Shown in pieces: positions 1 through 11,357 of a DNA stretch of 64,000 nt (positions within the stretch are counted from its first letter, which is position 1; each line of letters starts with the position of its first letter). The notes below the pieces were generated by a model. That model saw only the letters and a list, made by a program, of their open reading frames with translations. It was not told where the DNA came from and searched no databases. The translations under genes and the position numbers were made by a program. The DNA is taken from positions 38,841,005-38,905,004 of the forward strand of contig OX419337.1 of the NCBI GenBank assembly GCA_948470475.1, given 5' to 3'. Origin of the DNA: Galaxea fascicularis. Taxonomy: Eukaryota > Cnidaria > Anthozoa > Scleractinia > Euphylliidae.

Positions 1-1575
1 TTCTTTAATTTAGCCGGCTTGTATCTCTGAAAAGTACATTGCAAATGGTGTAGTATCGGTCATTTCATATACAGTTGTGTACGGGTATGAAAATGTAGAG
101 TATCTTTCTTGTACGATCAATTGCTCGGCAGACAGTGAATTCAGGACGCTCTCGCTCTATTTTGTCGTTTTTGCCACCTCACTACAAGAAAAATTTGTTC
201 ATGATTATTTCGCTACTGTTAGAGCGGATTGTAAGCTAAGACCGCCTGCTGGACGTGTTTAACTCCACTAACAATTTAGGGACATTTTGCTTCAAAACTA
301 GAAACTGTGATGTTGCTCACCTTCGCTATAAGAAAACCGTAGCTAGAGTTCATGATTTCTTCGCATCCCTCCTCATGGACCAGCGGTCAAAAGCCATTTT
401 TGACATTAAGACATTTTGACCTTCACTCAGCCACGATGTCAGCAAACCGTGTGGATTCAAGGAAATGCTAATTTTCGATCATGAATATGGATTACAAACT
501 CTAACCAATCGTGGGTCACTGCGTCACCAATTTTTGCACGGGCTCCATGTTGCACGCTTTACGCCGTTGTTTCAGGAAAATAAAGCATATCCCAGATTTG
601 GACAAGGAATCATTAGCTTTTCAGTTCAAAAGTGAGATTTAAGTAGGAATTACACAGACGGTAGACTATAGCTTCCCAAATCTCTCCGGGGAAGGGAAGG
701 AAAGAGAAGGAGGAGAGCTGACACGCTCGTCTCACACATTTTCATATCTGCGTCCAAAAACTGGATGCAAAATGGTGATTGGCCGATTTGATCAGATGGT
801 GATGTACGTAGTATCTTGGAACGTGTAACCGAAGTTACGCGTATTCGCGCTCACAGTTTATTTTTTAAAATTCCACACTCCTACGGTACTGTACAAGATA
901 AAATGAAAAATACAAACAATACAACGTTAAGAAAATGCATTAACGAAAACGAAGAAACGTTCAAATGTACGATAGAGTTAAAAAATATATTTACCTTAAC
1001 GGTGCACTGACTTAACGAAAAAAAAAACAGTTATGGTCGGTAAACCTCCATAAAAAATTGCGACAAAAACGTTGACAAACAAGACTGAATTTATATTCTA
1101 AAGCTAAAGAAATTACGTAACGTTACGTAACGACATGGTGACACAAAGACAAAGTAAACAATAGAAGGAATACAAACTACAAAAAAAGGACAGCTAATTA
1201 ACAAGTAGACGCGACATACACGAAATAAACTAAAGAAAAAATTTGAATTAGTTTCGCGGTAACAGAACGTGTTTTGATATTTACCCTTTCAGCCCCGACA
1301 TCAACATGCATACTCTCTTAACTGGTCTTCTTATATTTCTTACACTACTCGTTCAGAGAATTTGGTTAAACATCAAGACATTTTAATGTTTGATGATCTT
1401 TTCCTTTATTCTCATCACCTGTGTGTGAGCTGCAATGGTCAAACTGCAAGGGGAAAGTATGCTCTGGTCACTGTTAGGACTGTTAAAAGAAAAACGCAAC
1501 ACGGGTGCAAGCTCTCCCTCTCCCCTTTCGGGTTGAGTCAGTTATTCATAAGTTGTACATTTATCCTCCAGCTGC

Positions 1576-1723
1576 TAATGATAATTTCCAAGTGGATTGT
1601 GGGCAGATCCAATCCTTTGTGGGAGCAAACGGCCATTTTAGGACGTAATTTGAAATTGTAATTTTGACCGTTTACCCCCAAGATGATTCGATCTACCCAC
1701 AATTCACTTGGAACTGATCATTA
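1576..1723. repeat. MITE-like inverted repeat, 148 bp
   Basis: The left end (1576-1609) reads as an imperfect reverse complement of the right end (1690-1723). Shared blocks include CCAAGTG, ATTGTGGG and AGATC. The arms are about 34 bp and the interior codes for nothing recognisable. This is consistent with a non-autonomous DNA transposon. Confidence 0.6.
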
Positions 1724-2102
1724 GTAAATGATATAGTTATTGCACATCAATATTTTTTTGCGCATGTTCCATATGGATAAGTTTACATGCTAAGTTCATG
1801 CAAGCACATTCTTTCTATGGCAGTTAAATTTCCTAGCTAGAGGTCCTCTCGCACGAACCCGAAGGCTTTTAGACGAATGAGAGCAGGATATATTGGACTT
1901 GCTTGTACCAGTCTCTGACCATCTATCATGTAATATTAATATCTGTACAGCCGACCCAAAAAAGCTTAAAACAAATAATTGTGAGTCGATTTGGTGAACA
2001 GGAAGACCTGGAAGTTGTCCTTTATTTATTTAATTTATTTACAAAGCACTTGTACAGCAGCATTAAAAGGCAAAAGTGACTACATGAAACGATAGATGAA
2101 TG

Positions 2103-2183
2103 AATAGCCTCCATTTGGCGCCAAAATATACTTGGATATTTGTCCGCGGATATTACCTGTTCCAAGAAGCCAACAGTTTTCCG
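2103..2183. repeat. Partial copy of the 11.2-kb palindromic element
   Basis: This stretch resembles the left half of the element at 11179-11357. The blocks CTCCATTTGG and GGATATTTGTCC are shared, followed by a similar stretch containing ACAGTTTTCC. Only one arm is present, so this is a truncated relative. Confidence 0.55.
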
Positions 2184-2499
2184 ATGGATTATAACTATAG
2201 ATACATGGCAACCGAAAAGGGAAAAAAAACTAGAGATAGTCAAGTCCACCAAAAAGAAACAAGGTCCCGCACCTTCTTTTTGTCCATTTCGAGCTCATTG
2301 TTTTTCTTTAATCAGAAAAAAAAGTGCCCTTTGAGAAACAAGTCACAAATTCACTGAGGCAACAGTTTCCCCGTGGTAAACAAAAGGCATCTGCCGATAA
2401 TGACTGAAAATTGTGCACAACACGACAAGCTCTAGCATGGACAGTGTTCAAAGAATTAGGTGCAGATGAAGAATAGTTGCCTTATCAGAGATTCCGTAG

Positions 2500-2760
2500 A
2501 CAATACTGGAAATAAATCCGTAATATCAGGGAGGTTGTTAACATAAATGGTGTTGGGGCAGAGCCCTGAGGTACTCCATGGTATTCATAGCTGGTGTTCG
2601 ACTTGCAACTGTTTACATCCGTGAATTGGCATCTGCTAGTTAGATAGATCATTATCCATTCATGGAGGGAAGGAGGGATCTTCATATTCCAATGGCATGT
2701 CAAGTAGTTTATATGACAAAATATACTTCGGAAAGGTGTCCAAGATCAACGCTTTGATGA
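2500..2760 (-). pseudogene. LINE reverse-transcriptase fragment (degenerate)
   Basis: The minus-strand translation of 2485-2703 contains WIMIYLTSRCQFTDVNS followed by the reverse-transcriptase signature GVPQGS. This is the palm region seen in non-LTR retrotransposons, where YLxxRxQ precedes GVPQGSxLxPxLF. The conserved continuation after GVPQGS is corrupted. The upstream part, up to about 2760, is out of frame with an in-frame stop, so a frameshift separates the two pieces. It is a short, dead LINE fossil just downstream of the first GPCR. The specific clade cannot be told from this length. Confidence 0.65.
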
Positions 2761-2773
2761 ATTCACATCGTAT

Positions 2774-3781
2774 TCATTTGCCACTGCAAGGTCGGCCACG
2801 CTCTTGAGTGCTAACACGACAACTTCCTATGTCCCGCAAAGTAAATTCCGATGGCCCTGCTTGACTCACGTGGGAGATCTCAGGAACAACTGCAACTCTG
2901 TTCCCATGACAACAGCAAAACAACACAAACGTGGGGCTCCTAAATCCCTGTACGTTGTAGCATAACATAAATGGGTGCAAGGTGGAATTCAGAAGAATGA
3001 GCAAAACAGTTAAGTTGTATACATTTGATCCGTAGCTCACCGACGTGAAATAAGTTAATAAGTAAGTCGTGTAATTTGGCAAACGACAAACTGTGTGTAC
3101 AAAGGTCACCAATACTAGCAACTTTGTTATCTTTTTTCTTGCGCGAATTCTTGCGGCCTGAGAAATCTCCGTGGCGCTTTTTTGCCTTTTCCAAAGTGTG
3201 TAGATAATTTGAGAATACAAGACAACCATCGCCAATACGGAACTTGTCCCTAGGAAGAAGATACAAGCAACATAGGCTTTAGCATGGATCCATCCCGGCC
3301 AGTTTTCATAACAAAAATCAGTTTTTTCATCATAAGCAAACACGGCCAGCGTTGGTAAGTTTGCCACAAAGGCTGTGATCCAACAGAATGCGACCACGCC
3401 CTTCAGACGAGAAGTCGTCATTCCCATGCTTTGATTTCGTATCGTGATGGAAATGAAACGTTCCACAGCGATGGCGATGAGGAGAAATCCAGATGCCGTG
3501 GAACTCGTCCATAGAATTCCACTGCCTGTCACGAATTTGCACAGGTAATCGCCAGCTACCCCGGTCGGATGCAGAAACGCTTTGCTAAACACATGACGCG
3601 GGAGTATGAACAGACCAATAATGATGTCCGACATCGTCAGGTTGAAGATCAAGATGTTCATCGGAATTGCCAACGATTTGCTTCGATAGATGGCAATGCA
3701 GACAATCACGTTAAACGTTAAGCATATTATTTCCAAGACCGAGAAAAGAAAAAGCAGAGCAAGATCCTCTCCACTACTCAT
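2774..3781 (-). CDS. Orphan class A (rhodopsin-like) GPCR
   Basis: Seven hydrophobic segments in one exon give a 335-residue receptor when started at the ATG at 3781. The frame stays open upstream to about 3868, where a strong acceptor (TTTTGCAG) precedes the reading frame, so a 5' exon may add residues. Class A landmarks are present: Asn in TM1 (FNVIV), Asp in TM2 (TMSDII), a Cys before TM3 (YLCKF), and Cys in extracellular loop 2 (DFCYENW). Three signature motifs are divergent. DRY is ERF, the TM6 CWxP is CRLP, and the TM7 NPxxY reads HPFMLCY. The N-terminus is very short and there is no visible signal peptide. The family resembles peptide-type receptors, but the ligand and G protein cannot be inferred. 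Cnidarians carry large expansions of intronless orphan receptors like this one. Confidence 0.85.
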   Translation of the reverse strand: MSSGEDLALLFLFSVLEIICLTFNVIVCIAIYRSKSLAIPMNILIFNLTMSDIIIGLFILPRHVFSKAFLHPTGVAGDYLCKFVTGSGILWTSSTASGFLLIAIAVERFISITIRNQSMGMTTSRLKGVVAFCWITAFVANLPTLAVFAYDEKTDFCYENWPGWIHAKAYVACIFFLGTSSVLAMVVLYSQIIYTLWKRQKSATEISQAARIRARKKITKLLVLVTFVHTVCRLPNYTTYLLTYFTSVSYGSNVYNLTVLLILLNSTLHPFMLCYNVQGFRSPTFVLFCCCHGNRVAVVPEISHVSQAGPSEFTLRDIGSCRVSTQERGRPCSGK

Positions 3782-3868
3782 GACTTGCTTTTCCAACTGC
3801 CAGGAATTGAGATAAGTATGGGAGAGCCAAGAGCTCAAAATTGATGAAGAATATGAGTTAGCCTGCAA

Positions 3869-6800
3869 AAGATCAAAGTAAAGCTATAGTCCCAAATTTA
3901 TTAATAATTTAAGACAAGAAAATGGAACTTTGGTGAAATTTTGCCTTGAATCCTTCCAAGAAATATTAGTGGTTTGGAAAGCCATATCAAAAACTCGAAA
4001 GGCCGTTAGATCAGATACCTAAAACCTCGACCAAACCTAGCTCTCGGCCTGTGTTTTACTTTTCTTTTTGTGGCTACCATTTCCGGTTCCTGTTGATCAT
4101 GTGATTCCCAGGGCAATTGCACGTGCGTTTTGTAGTTTTTTGAAGAAAACCAAGTTGTCGCATCCAACAGTTTTTTTTTGACGTACAGTTTTGATGTGTA
4201 GTTTTAATGTACAGTCCCTTGAAGTGCGAGTAAAACGAATTCAAATTTAGGATTGTCTAGTTTGTTGGGGAACTAACGCTTTTGTAAATCTCAATGTCTC
4301 GATGAAGCGTATACAAAGCCATACCCAAATGCATCAGTGTGCGACCTCTTTGTGACAAACTTTAGATTCCCGTTATCCGACATAAGCATCGGTGTTTCAC
4401 TAACAACGTCTCGTTGTCCATGGACACTGACTTCTGATCAAGTTCCCATGCAATTTTTTGCACCATAATCATAAACAATTATTCCACAACCGTGCGTTGG
4501 ATATGAGATGGTAGACAGCTAATGAGGCACGTATCGCCGAGTTGATTATAATAATCTCATATCCAACAAGCGTCAGTGGAATAATTGTTTTATTAAAAAC
4601 GCCCACAAATCATGCGTATAAATTATCCCTACTTCATGGTGTAAAAACTGAAAAACTGACGCGTATAGTTACCATAGCTGTTAAGAATGATAATGGCTCA
4701 TATATCACGATGACTTAGCCAATCAAATCTCCAGAATTTCGGCTATGCCGTGGTAATGGTAATAGCCATCATGATTTTTAATCGTAATTAACCGTAATCA
4801 TGATTGTGTCCGTAATCGTAAGCGTGTTTGTGACCGAAATCGTGTATTTTTTATTTCTTGCGTTTGCTAACTTAAAAACAAAAAAAAATTACGTGGGAAT
4901 GAAAGACCCATAATGTCAGCGGACTTAAAATTTAACTCAAAAAGGTATGGCATGGAGGCGAACATTCATCGAACTCAACTCAAATAAGGGTTCATCAAGA
5001 CGCACGTTTGAATGACAGAAAACTCTACAGTGGAAAGTATGAACAAACCCAAAATAATACAACACTTCTCTTGTCCCATTTGAAAAGCAATTCCATTTAT
5101 TTTCGAATTACCCTCTTTAATCCGGATTAATTTTCATAAATTTTCATTGATTTCATTGTAGAAGGTCCTTACATCGAAGAAATATATATACACGTTCTAC
5201 TTTACAAGCCGTTTTATCAGAAGAGGTCGAACTTTGTTATTTGTTTACTTTATTTAAATAAAACCAAGATTTCCTATATTGTATTTACTTTCGAAAACAG
5301 CTGCTGTTGAGAATCGGTTGCTCTAGGCCAAAGAAAACCGCCGGAACACATCACAAGACTCGAGCAAAACATAATTTGTAATTTAGTTTCGACTGTACAC
5401 CATCGTTGTCTCCCGAAAAAGCCCAGAAATTTCTGTACTCTTCTTTTTATCTCTATTGTTAAAAAAAAATTAAAGACACGTACCGACGAATCTCCTTCGC
5501 TTCGGTAGTAATACTATGGCATTTTTTATTCAAGCTGAAAAATTAATGTCGAAAACTCTTTATGGAAGGAGCAAATGAATGATCTATACACTAACTAGAA
5601 GGAATATACATGGATCAGATGGGTGATAAAAATAGCTGTAAATAGCTTATTCCTCATGAAAATAAAGACTAAATAATAAATAAGGATGAATAAAAAAGAT
5701 CAGTGAGGCGAACTAAACCATAGCTGTCGCTTCTTTACGCGTTTCCTTCCAACTTGATTGCCCCTTACGTTTCGATCGGTTCTTGTGTGTTTCAGCTATT
5801 GTTAGAGAGAGACACAAAAATTTAACTAACATGGTTCCCTGCCACTGAAGAAAAACATACGTGCTCACTAGTTTCAGGTAGCTATCAAACCTAAGCGCAA
5901 TCTAAAGCTCTCGTAGGTATAATACACAACAATGGTTAGTATAAATAAATCAGTTAAACTGCAAGCTATAATTGACGCAAAGGAAACCTTTAAGTTCCTA
6001 ATATGACTGCAGCAGATAATTCTTTATGGTACAAAAAACTCTAACCCAAAAGGTTTATAATAATTTATTTGTTAAAGAAACTCAATCCTTCACGCAAAAT
6101 TGAATGGCACGATTTCAAGCACAGGTGATGGAGTGCGGTTTAAATCGATGTTGTAATTTAATTTTAAAAATTGTTACTTGCCTTACTTAAATCAGCCGTT
6201 ACCGTTTGTGAGTGGGGAAGTTGATTTCTTTACACTTCTTTTAGCGACAGGACAGCAGCAAAAGTCACCGAGACAAATATGCGGTTAATTTAACACATAC
6301 AGTCGTCGTGCATTACACTTTAACCATGACTGGAGTCCTTGCTGGTTTCATTGTCCAACAAAATACAACACTCTTTCGATTAGAACAGTTAAGACTCTAA
6401 ACCAACTCTTAAATTTAAGGTTGATCAACCAATCGAACTTGCTTTTTCTGACCTTTTTCTCTTTCCACTCAATAGGTCCAACCAGAGAGAAGATATAAAT
6501 AGGTTCAAAGACTGAAAAGGCTACTTAAATATAAAGAACGGATTCAAGCAGCTTTCAAATAATTATAATCTTCTCGGGGGGTTTGAACCATTCTCTTGAA
6601 GTCAAGGAAATCATATGATATGGTTATTTTTTGTTTCTCTTCTAACAAAGTAAAATACGAAATTGAACGAGAAAATCTTCACACCTACCTTTTATATTTG
6701 GTTCTCGATTATTTCCGAGGTTATATGCACAAGCAGATTCTATGGCCAAGTCAAACAAGTTTGGATGAAAATGACATCTAAGAACACACAAGGCCATATA

Positions 6801-7662
6801 TGATATATATGCTTTTGATCGACAAATTGTCTTCCGAGCCATTAAAGCCTTAAATTGATTGACATTCGCCTTGCCTTGTTTAAAACAATAGGTATGACTT
6901 GGCTCATTTAAGTTTTCTTGCAAATGTTAATTCCCTTAAAATGGTGTAAAGTAAAATACAGTAATTTCCGTTAATTACGTTCGTTTCGCGTGCTGTTGCT
7001 TAGTTCTGCATAGAATATCACTGATTACGACACGTATAATTACCATCTCTCTTGACATAGATCACTGCTTTGATCACGTCCAGTTCTATGATATTGCCCT
7101 CCCCCCCCCCTAAAAAAAAAGATTGGCTGTAACCATTGGGCGTGAGATATTCAACTGAGTACAACAAACCGTCCTTTGGAAAAAAAAAACAAACAAGATA
7201 AATAACCTTTGACATATCCATGTGCATCTTATCACGCTCAAGAAAAACACATGTCATTTGACCCATCCGCATCCGGAAGGTACAATTATCATGACAACAG
7301 TTACGCCGCTTCACGTAAAATGTCACGACCGTCGCAAAAAAACAAATGAAGAAAGAAGTCCATGTCAAAATATAACCCACCGACCCTACGCCTCAGATTA
7401 AACAAGTTAAAGCAGCTTAAAACCTGTTTCATCTGCAAGGCGAATTTATTACCTGGAAACAAAGGTTGCAAAATGGTGATATTGGTTACGGTAGGTACAT
7501 ATTGCACACCAATTTTGTTTCAGGTTATACTCTACATTTAATTATAAAATGGCGGAAAACGCCCAGTCGTTGTCTTGAAAATAGGGAGAGCCTAGGGACG
7601 AAGGTGTAACCGAATGTAGCCAGATCATCCAGGATGGGGAGACCCAGCCACCAGGGGTGCCG
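3869..7662. other. Intergenic, no gene recognised
   Basis: About 3.8 kb of AT-rich DNA between the two receptor genes. I see one palindromic element (4473-4590), poly-A and poly-C runs near 7090-7190, and only short open frames without family features. Confidence 0.6.
4473..4590. repeat. MITE-like inverted repeat, 118 bp
   Basis: The element begins with AAACAATTATTCCAC and ends with the reverse complement of that string. Inside, GTTGGATATGAGAT is answered by ATCTCATATCCAAC. The two arms of about 35 bp enclose about 45 bp of non-coding sequence. Confidence 0.7.
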
Positions 7663-8691
7663 TCATGTTGTCTGTGTCCTCATATATGAATGTGGTGGAG
7701 TGTCCTCCATCGTTTCGGGTCGCGGTACCACTTGGACTCGGGTCTTCTTACAAGGAACAAGCTTCCAGAACTCAATTCTAAATGAACGATTCATGTAGCC
7801 GTATATGAGGGGATTACAAGCCGAGTTTAGACCCACAAGATACGTAACCACGATCGTGCCGTGATACGAAATGTCCACCAGATTTCCACGGCTTAGAAAT
7901 CCAATGATGTAGGCTGGTATCCAACAAATTGCAAATGTAGACACAAGAAAAAATAAAGTTTTTGTCACGCGAATTTCTTCAACGCTCGCTCCGTTTATAA
8001 ACTGATTGTTGGAAACTCTCTGCAGCGAAGACGCGACTTGTAAGTTGTGTTCGCGGACGGCACGCGAAACTTTGAAATAACATCCAAAGATCGTGGCCAT
8101 ACAAGGCAACAAAATAAGACAAGCATCCAGGATAAGAAACGTAATTGTTAGACGTGGTTTACGGAATTTTAGAACGCACGCAGCATAACCGCGGTTAAAG
8201 GAAAACTCCGCCCATCCCACAAACACAGGGACAGACACCGTCAGCGCCATAAGTGACCACAGGGATACCAGGAAGCCGACTGAAAGCCGCTTGGTGAATA
8301 TCTTCAAATAAAGCGATGGTTTAACAACTCTGCAATATCTATTCACGGCCATAAACGCCATAGTTAGTAAAGATACGAGGGTAAGAAAGTAGGTGAAGAA
8401 GCCCTGTATGACGCAGCCGGGGGATCCGTATTTCCAGCGACCAGAAATAAATGTTCCCACAGTTAGTGGTCCTGCGACGCACGAACGAACCAAGTCCGAC
8501 ACGGCCAGCGCTGTCACCCAAAGGTTGGTTGTATTACGCAAGTTTGGATTTCGTGCTGTCGCCAAGCAAATAAAAGCATTACCTGCAATGGCCGTAATAT
8601 CGATTAACAGAAGAGAAACAGACTCTAGGGCGACCAGTTTTGAACTACGCGGCGGTAATTCCATGTCTTCATTCACGAGAAACTGCGGCAT
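7663..8691 (-). CDS. Melatonin-receptor-like class A GPCR
   Basis: A single-exon, seven-helix receptor of 342 residues from the ATG at 8691; a GTG 51 bases further upstream is in frame. Landmarks in order: GN in TM1 (AIAGNAF), LAVSD in TM2, Cys before TM3 (GCVIQGF), NRYC at the TM3 end in place of DRY, CWIP in TM6, and NPLIY in TM7 followed by MNRSFR. NRY together with this TM7 sequence is the pattern of melatonin-type and related cnidarian receptors, so the family call is good. Melatonin itself as ligand is not established for cnidarian members. The third intracellular loop is long and basic. It lies about 4 kb upstream of the orphan receptor on the same strand, and the two are not recent duplicates. 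The 226-residue antisense frame at 8393-9073 overlaps its 5' end and is not a gene. Confidence 0.92.
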   Translation of the reverse strand: MPQFLVNEDMELPPRSSKLVALESVSLLLIDITAIAGNAFICLATARNPNLRNTTNLWVTALAVSDLVRSCVAGPLTVGTFISGRWKYGSPGCVIQGFFTYFLTLVSLLTMAFMAVNRYCRVVKPSLYLKIFTKRLSVGFLVSLWSLMALTVSVPVFVGWAEFSFNRGYAACVLKFRKPRLTITFLILDACLILLPCMATIFGCYFKVSRAVREHNLQVASSLQRVSNNQFINGASVEEIRVTKTLFFLVSTFAICWIPAYIIGFLSRGNLVDISYHGTIVVTYLVGLNSACNPLIYGYMNRSFRIEFWKLVPCKKTRVQVVPRPETMEDTPPHSYMRTQTT

Positions 8692-9740
8692 AACTGGATG
8701 CGGAATCGATCGATTAAAGCTGGTTCCTATTTCTTTCTGCACATCGCAGCCGGTTTTACAGAAATCTATGCCACGAAAACCCCTGAGGGTTGTAAATGAT
8801 AAAGTTGCGGCACTCCATTATCTCAAATGTTGTTGTTCAAAAAATATGTTTCGTCGCTGGAACGTGATGAAAGCAGATAATAGGCAAATGCCAAAACTGG
8901 AGTACTGCTTGCATATGCTAAGATTAATAAGTCACCTCCAACCGGTCATGTTAACTGTGTGTATACATGTTTGCGATATATATATGAATCGATCGCCAAG
9001 AAATGACGTTTGTAGCAATGAAAATGCGATTGGCGTAAATGCCACGAGTAACCCAAATGAATACGAAATCTGAGAAGAAAAAAGAAACCAGGAAAATTTA
9101 CAGAGATTTATAGATAGGTCTTGAAAATCAAAGTTAAGTCGCATTGGTTCTCTAAATAAGACACGTGAAATCTTTAATAACCCCCCTTTCTGCCTTAAGC
9201 CTTACAAATGTTGATTAAACTCAGACTCGTGAGTAAGGCCTTTCAATAAACTGGCACTGTCGATGTAATTTGCTGTCAAATAAAGGATTCGTTAGTATTA
9301 ATTTGTTGGAATTCGGTCAGTCTCTTTTAATCGCTTTGTAAAATTTCGATAACAAGAAAAAAGATACTCGAAACAAGCGAAATCAATGGACGTTTTTCCC
9401 ATTACTCGTCCACATTCAAGTTATTTCATTTTTTAACTGAACGGTTAGTTAAACGGCGTTATGTTTCTTGCCTACATAAATTTTCATATTTCCTTGTAAG
9501 CTTCTGAAATATCTCTCTATTTGACAAGTGACACAAAAAGTTGTCAGTTAAGATTACGCAATTGCGTATAAAGGCAGCAAATGTCTAATATTTATTGCTT
9601 TGAAGGAAATTGGTTGTCGGAATTAGTTTCAGGATTATTCAAAATTTTGACGGCTTAAGCAAAAGGCAACAGAAGGGAATTTATAATAATGCGAGGATGG
9701 CCCTTGCATTTTTTGCATTAGTTCTTGCCTGTCTAGCTAC

Positions 9741-9781
9741 ACAACTTTCACTAAATTCATCATGAATTTAGTGAAAGTTGT
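9741..9781. repeat. Perfect 41-bp palindrome (20-bp arms, 1-nt centre)
   Basis: The 20 bases at 9741-9760 are exactly reverse-complementary to 9762-9781, with a single C between them. The arm starts ACAACTTTCA. No mismatch is present, unlike all other inverted repeats in the window. A one-base loop makes a functional RNA hairpin unlikely. Recent strand-switch or replication origin is more plausible. Confidence 0.9.
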
Positions 9782-9859
9782 GGAAAGCTGACAGTTGAGT
9801 GAAGATACTTACGAGGGTCTTGTTCATTTAACCGATATATTAATATAAACATCAACCCA

Positions 9860-10690
9860 TGAAGATACTGCTCAGAAGCTTCCATTTGAATATTTGACAT
9901 CCATACTAAGAATCATGAGAACAGAGCAAGATTGTATAGCAAATCAAATGGCAATGCAAAAAAGTACCTCTCAATCTTCCTTTGAATGGCCACAATTGAC
10001 GGTTTCATGCCCAGACTCAAAACTTACAACCACCTTTTATTATACGGCAAGCTCTGCGAGCGGGCAAGACGAAGCGAATTCTGTGTTGTGATTGGCTACC
10101 CGAGCGGCTAAGATGGACCGATATCACCTGCTTGGCCGGGATTGCCCGATATGTTCCCGCAATAAAATTTTATTTTGCAAAATACTTTCCGTGGCAGTAA
10201 AAAGATTTTCTATAAATTCTCTGTCGGGAGGGAACTAGAAAAGGAGAAAACCGAAAGCGTCAACGAGAATGAAAACAAAGCAAAACATCACTTTTGCATA
10301 TAACTGGCTTCCATAAACAAGTACGAAGAACACTTTTTGAGTGTTCTTTAAGCCATATAATAAATCCTTTATTGACCAAGCTAGTTTGGTCAAGATGGCT
10401 GGATATTGGCCTTGTTCTCTTTTTGTGTTTTTACTTTCAGAAAGACTCAATAACGCATATTTGAATGGTCGCACTTTCGAATCCCATTCATAGACTCATA
10501 ATTTAGAACCATTTTGTATAGCAGAGTAAGCAGCATCACTAGAAAGTATAGTACTCAGTAGCTTTCATGTGGGTCGTCACACCTTAGAATTTCATGCACA
10601 GACTCAAAAAAGAGAACCACCTTGTACAGTGCTCATAATAAACAGCACCACAAGTAGAGCGCAGTAGCTTTCATTTGGCCGGGAGGTCAA
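9860..10690 (-). repeat. Dispersed, degenerate copies of the 104-bp repeat
   Basis: Reverse-complement copies of the repeat that is tandem at 34440-35240 occur here. Shared blocks are CAGTAGCTTTCAT, TTTGAATGGTC, GACTCAAAA and ACCACCTTGTACAG. At least three partial units (about 9870-10040, 10450-10560, 10545-10680) are recognisable with many substitutions. Confidence 0.6.
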
Positions 10691-11178
10691 ACTGTAGTCA
10701 AGACCGCATTAAACCGATATGGTGAACGAGTGCGATTTATCACTTAACTCGTGCTGCTTGTCAAGCCACCGATATGTTGGTTTCGCGTCAGAATTTTGTC
10801 ACAACATGGTCTTCAGAGGACCACAGAACAGTAATCACATACAGCTGTATTTAAACAACACGACAGCTCACATAAATCTTAATTAAAATGATTGTCACAC
10901 TTTATTTTCCCAATATAATTGTGCAAGGGTGAAAACCTCTTTTAGAAATTTATTTAGAGTGAAATAGAAGTTAGTTTAATACTAACTAATAGGCACTGTC
11001 ACACACTGTTTCCTTTATATTCTTTTCTGTGTATTTAACTATTACGCGATATTACATGTTGGATGATAAAAATCATAATCTATCATATATTTTCGCTCGC
11101 ACGCGATTGGTCTACGCATCACGTGACTGGATATTGCGCAAATGCGTGTTGCGAAAAATATCTGAAGGATAATAAAGA

Positions 11179-11195
11179 CAATAGTCTCCATTTGG

Positions 11196-11230
<35 letters not shown>

Positions 11231-11357
11231 AATCATTTCCTCGGAGCTATCTGTTTTCCTCGAGCTTTGCTCTTGGAAAACTGTTCGCTTCTCGCGGAGC
11301 AGATAATGTCCACGGACAAATATCTGAACATATTTTCACGCCAAATGGAGACTATTG
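11179..11357. repeat. Palindromic MITE-like element, 179 bp
   Basis: The left end CAATAGTCTCCATTTGG is matched by CCAAATGGAGACTATTG at the right end. The arms extend through GGATATTTGTCC and GGACAAATATC blocks to about 55 bp each, with an inner pair CTCTTGGAAAACTG related to CGAGCTTTG. I recognise this as a very common coral repeat type, from memory only. A half copy lies at 2103-2183. Confidence 0.75.

Larger units (their letters stand above)
1..2480. other. Intergenic, no gene recognised
   Basis: AT-rich sequence. Short open frames occur on both strands, but none has a recognisable domain, codon structure or convincing splice context. It holds one inverted-repeat element (1576-1723) and half of a palindromic element (2103-2183), both listed separately. 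Confidence 0.6.

Noticed and set aside
8393..9073. 226-residue plus-strand open frame
   Set aside because: It is antisense to the 5' part of the melatonin-like receptor and has no protein features of its own.
9741..9781. microRNA hairpin
   Set aside because: A perfect 20-bp stem with a one-base loop does not fit a Drosha/Dicer substrate.
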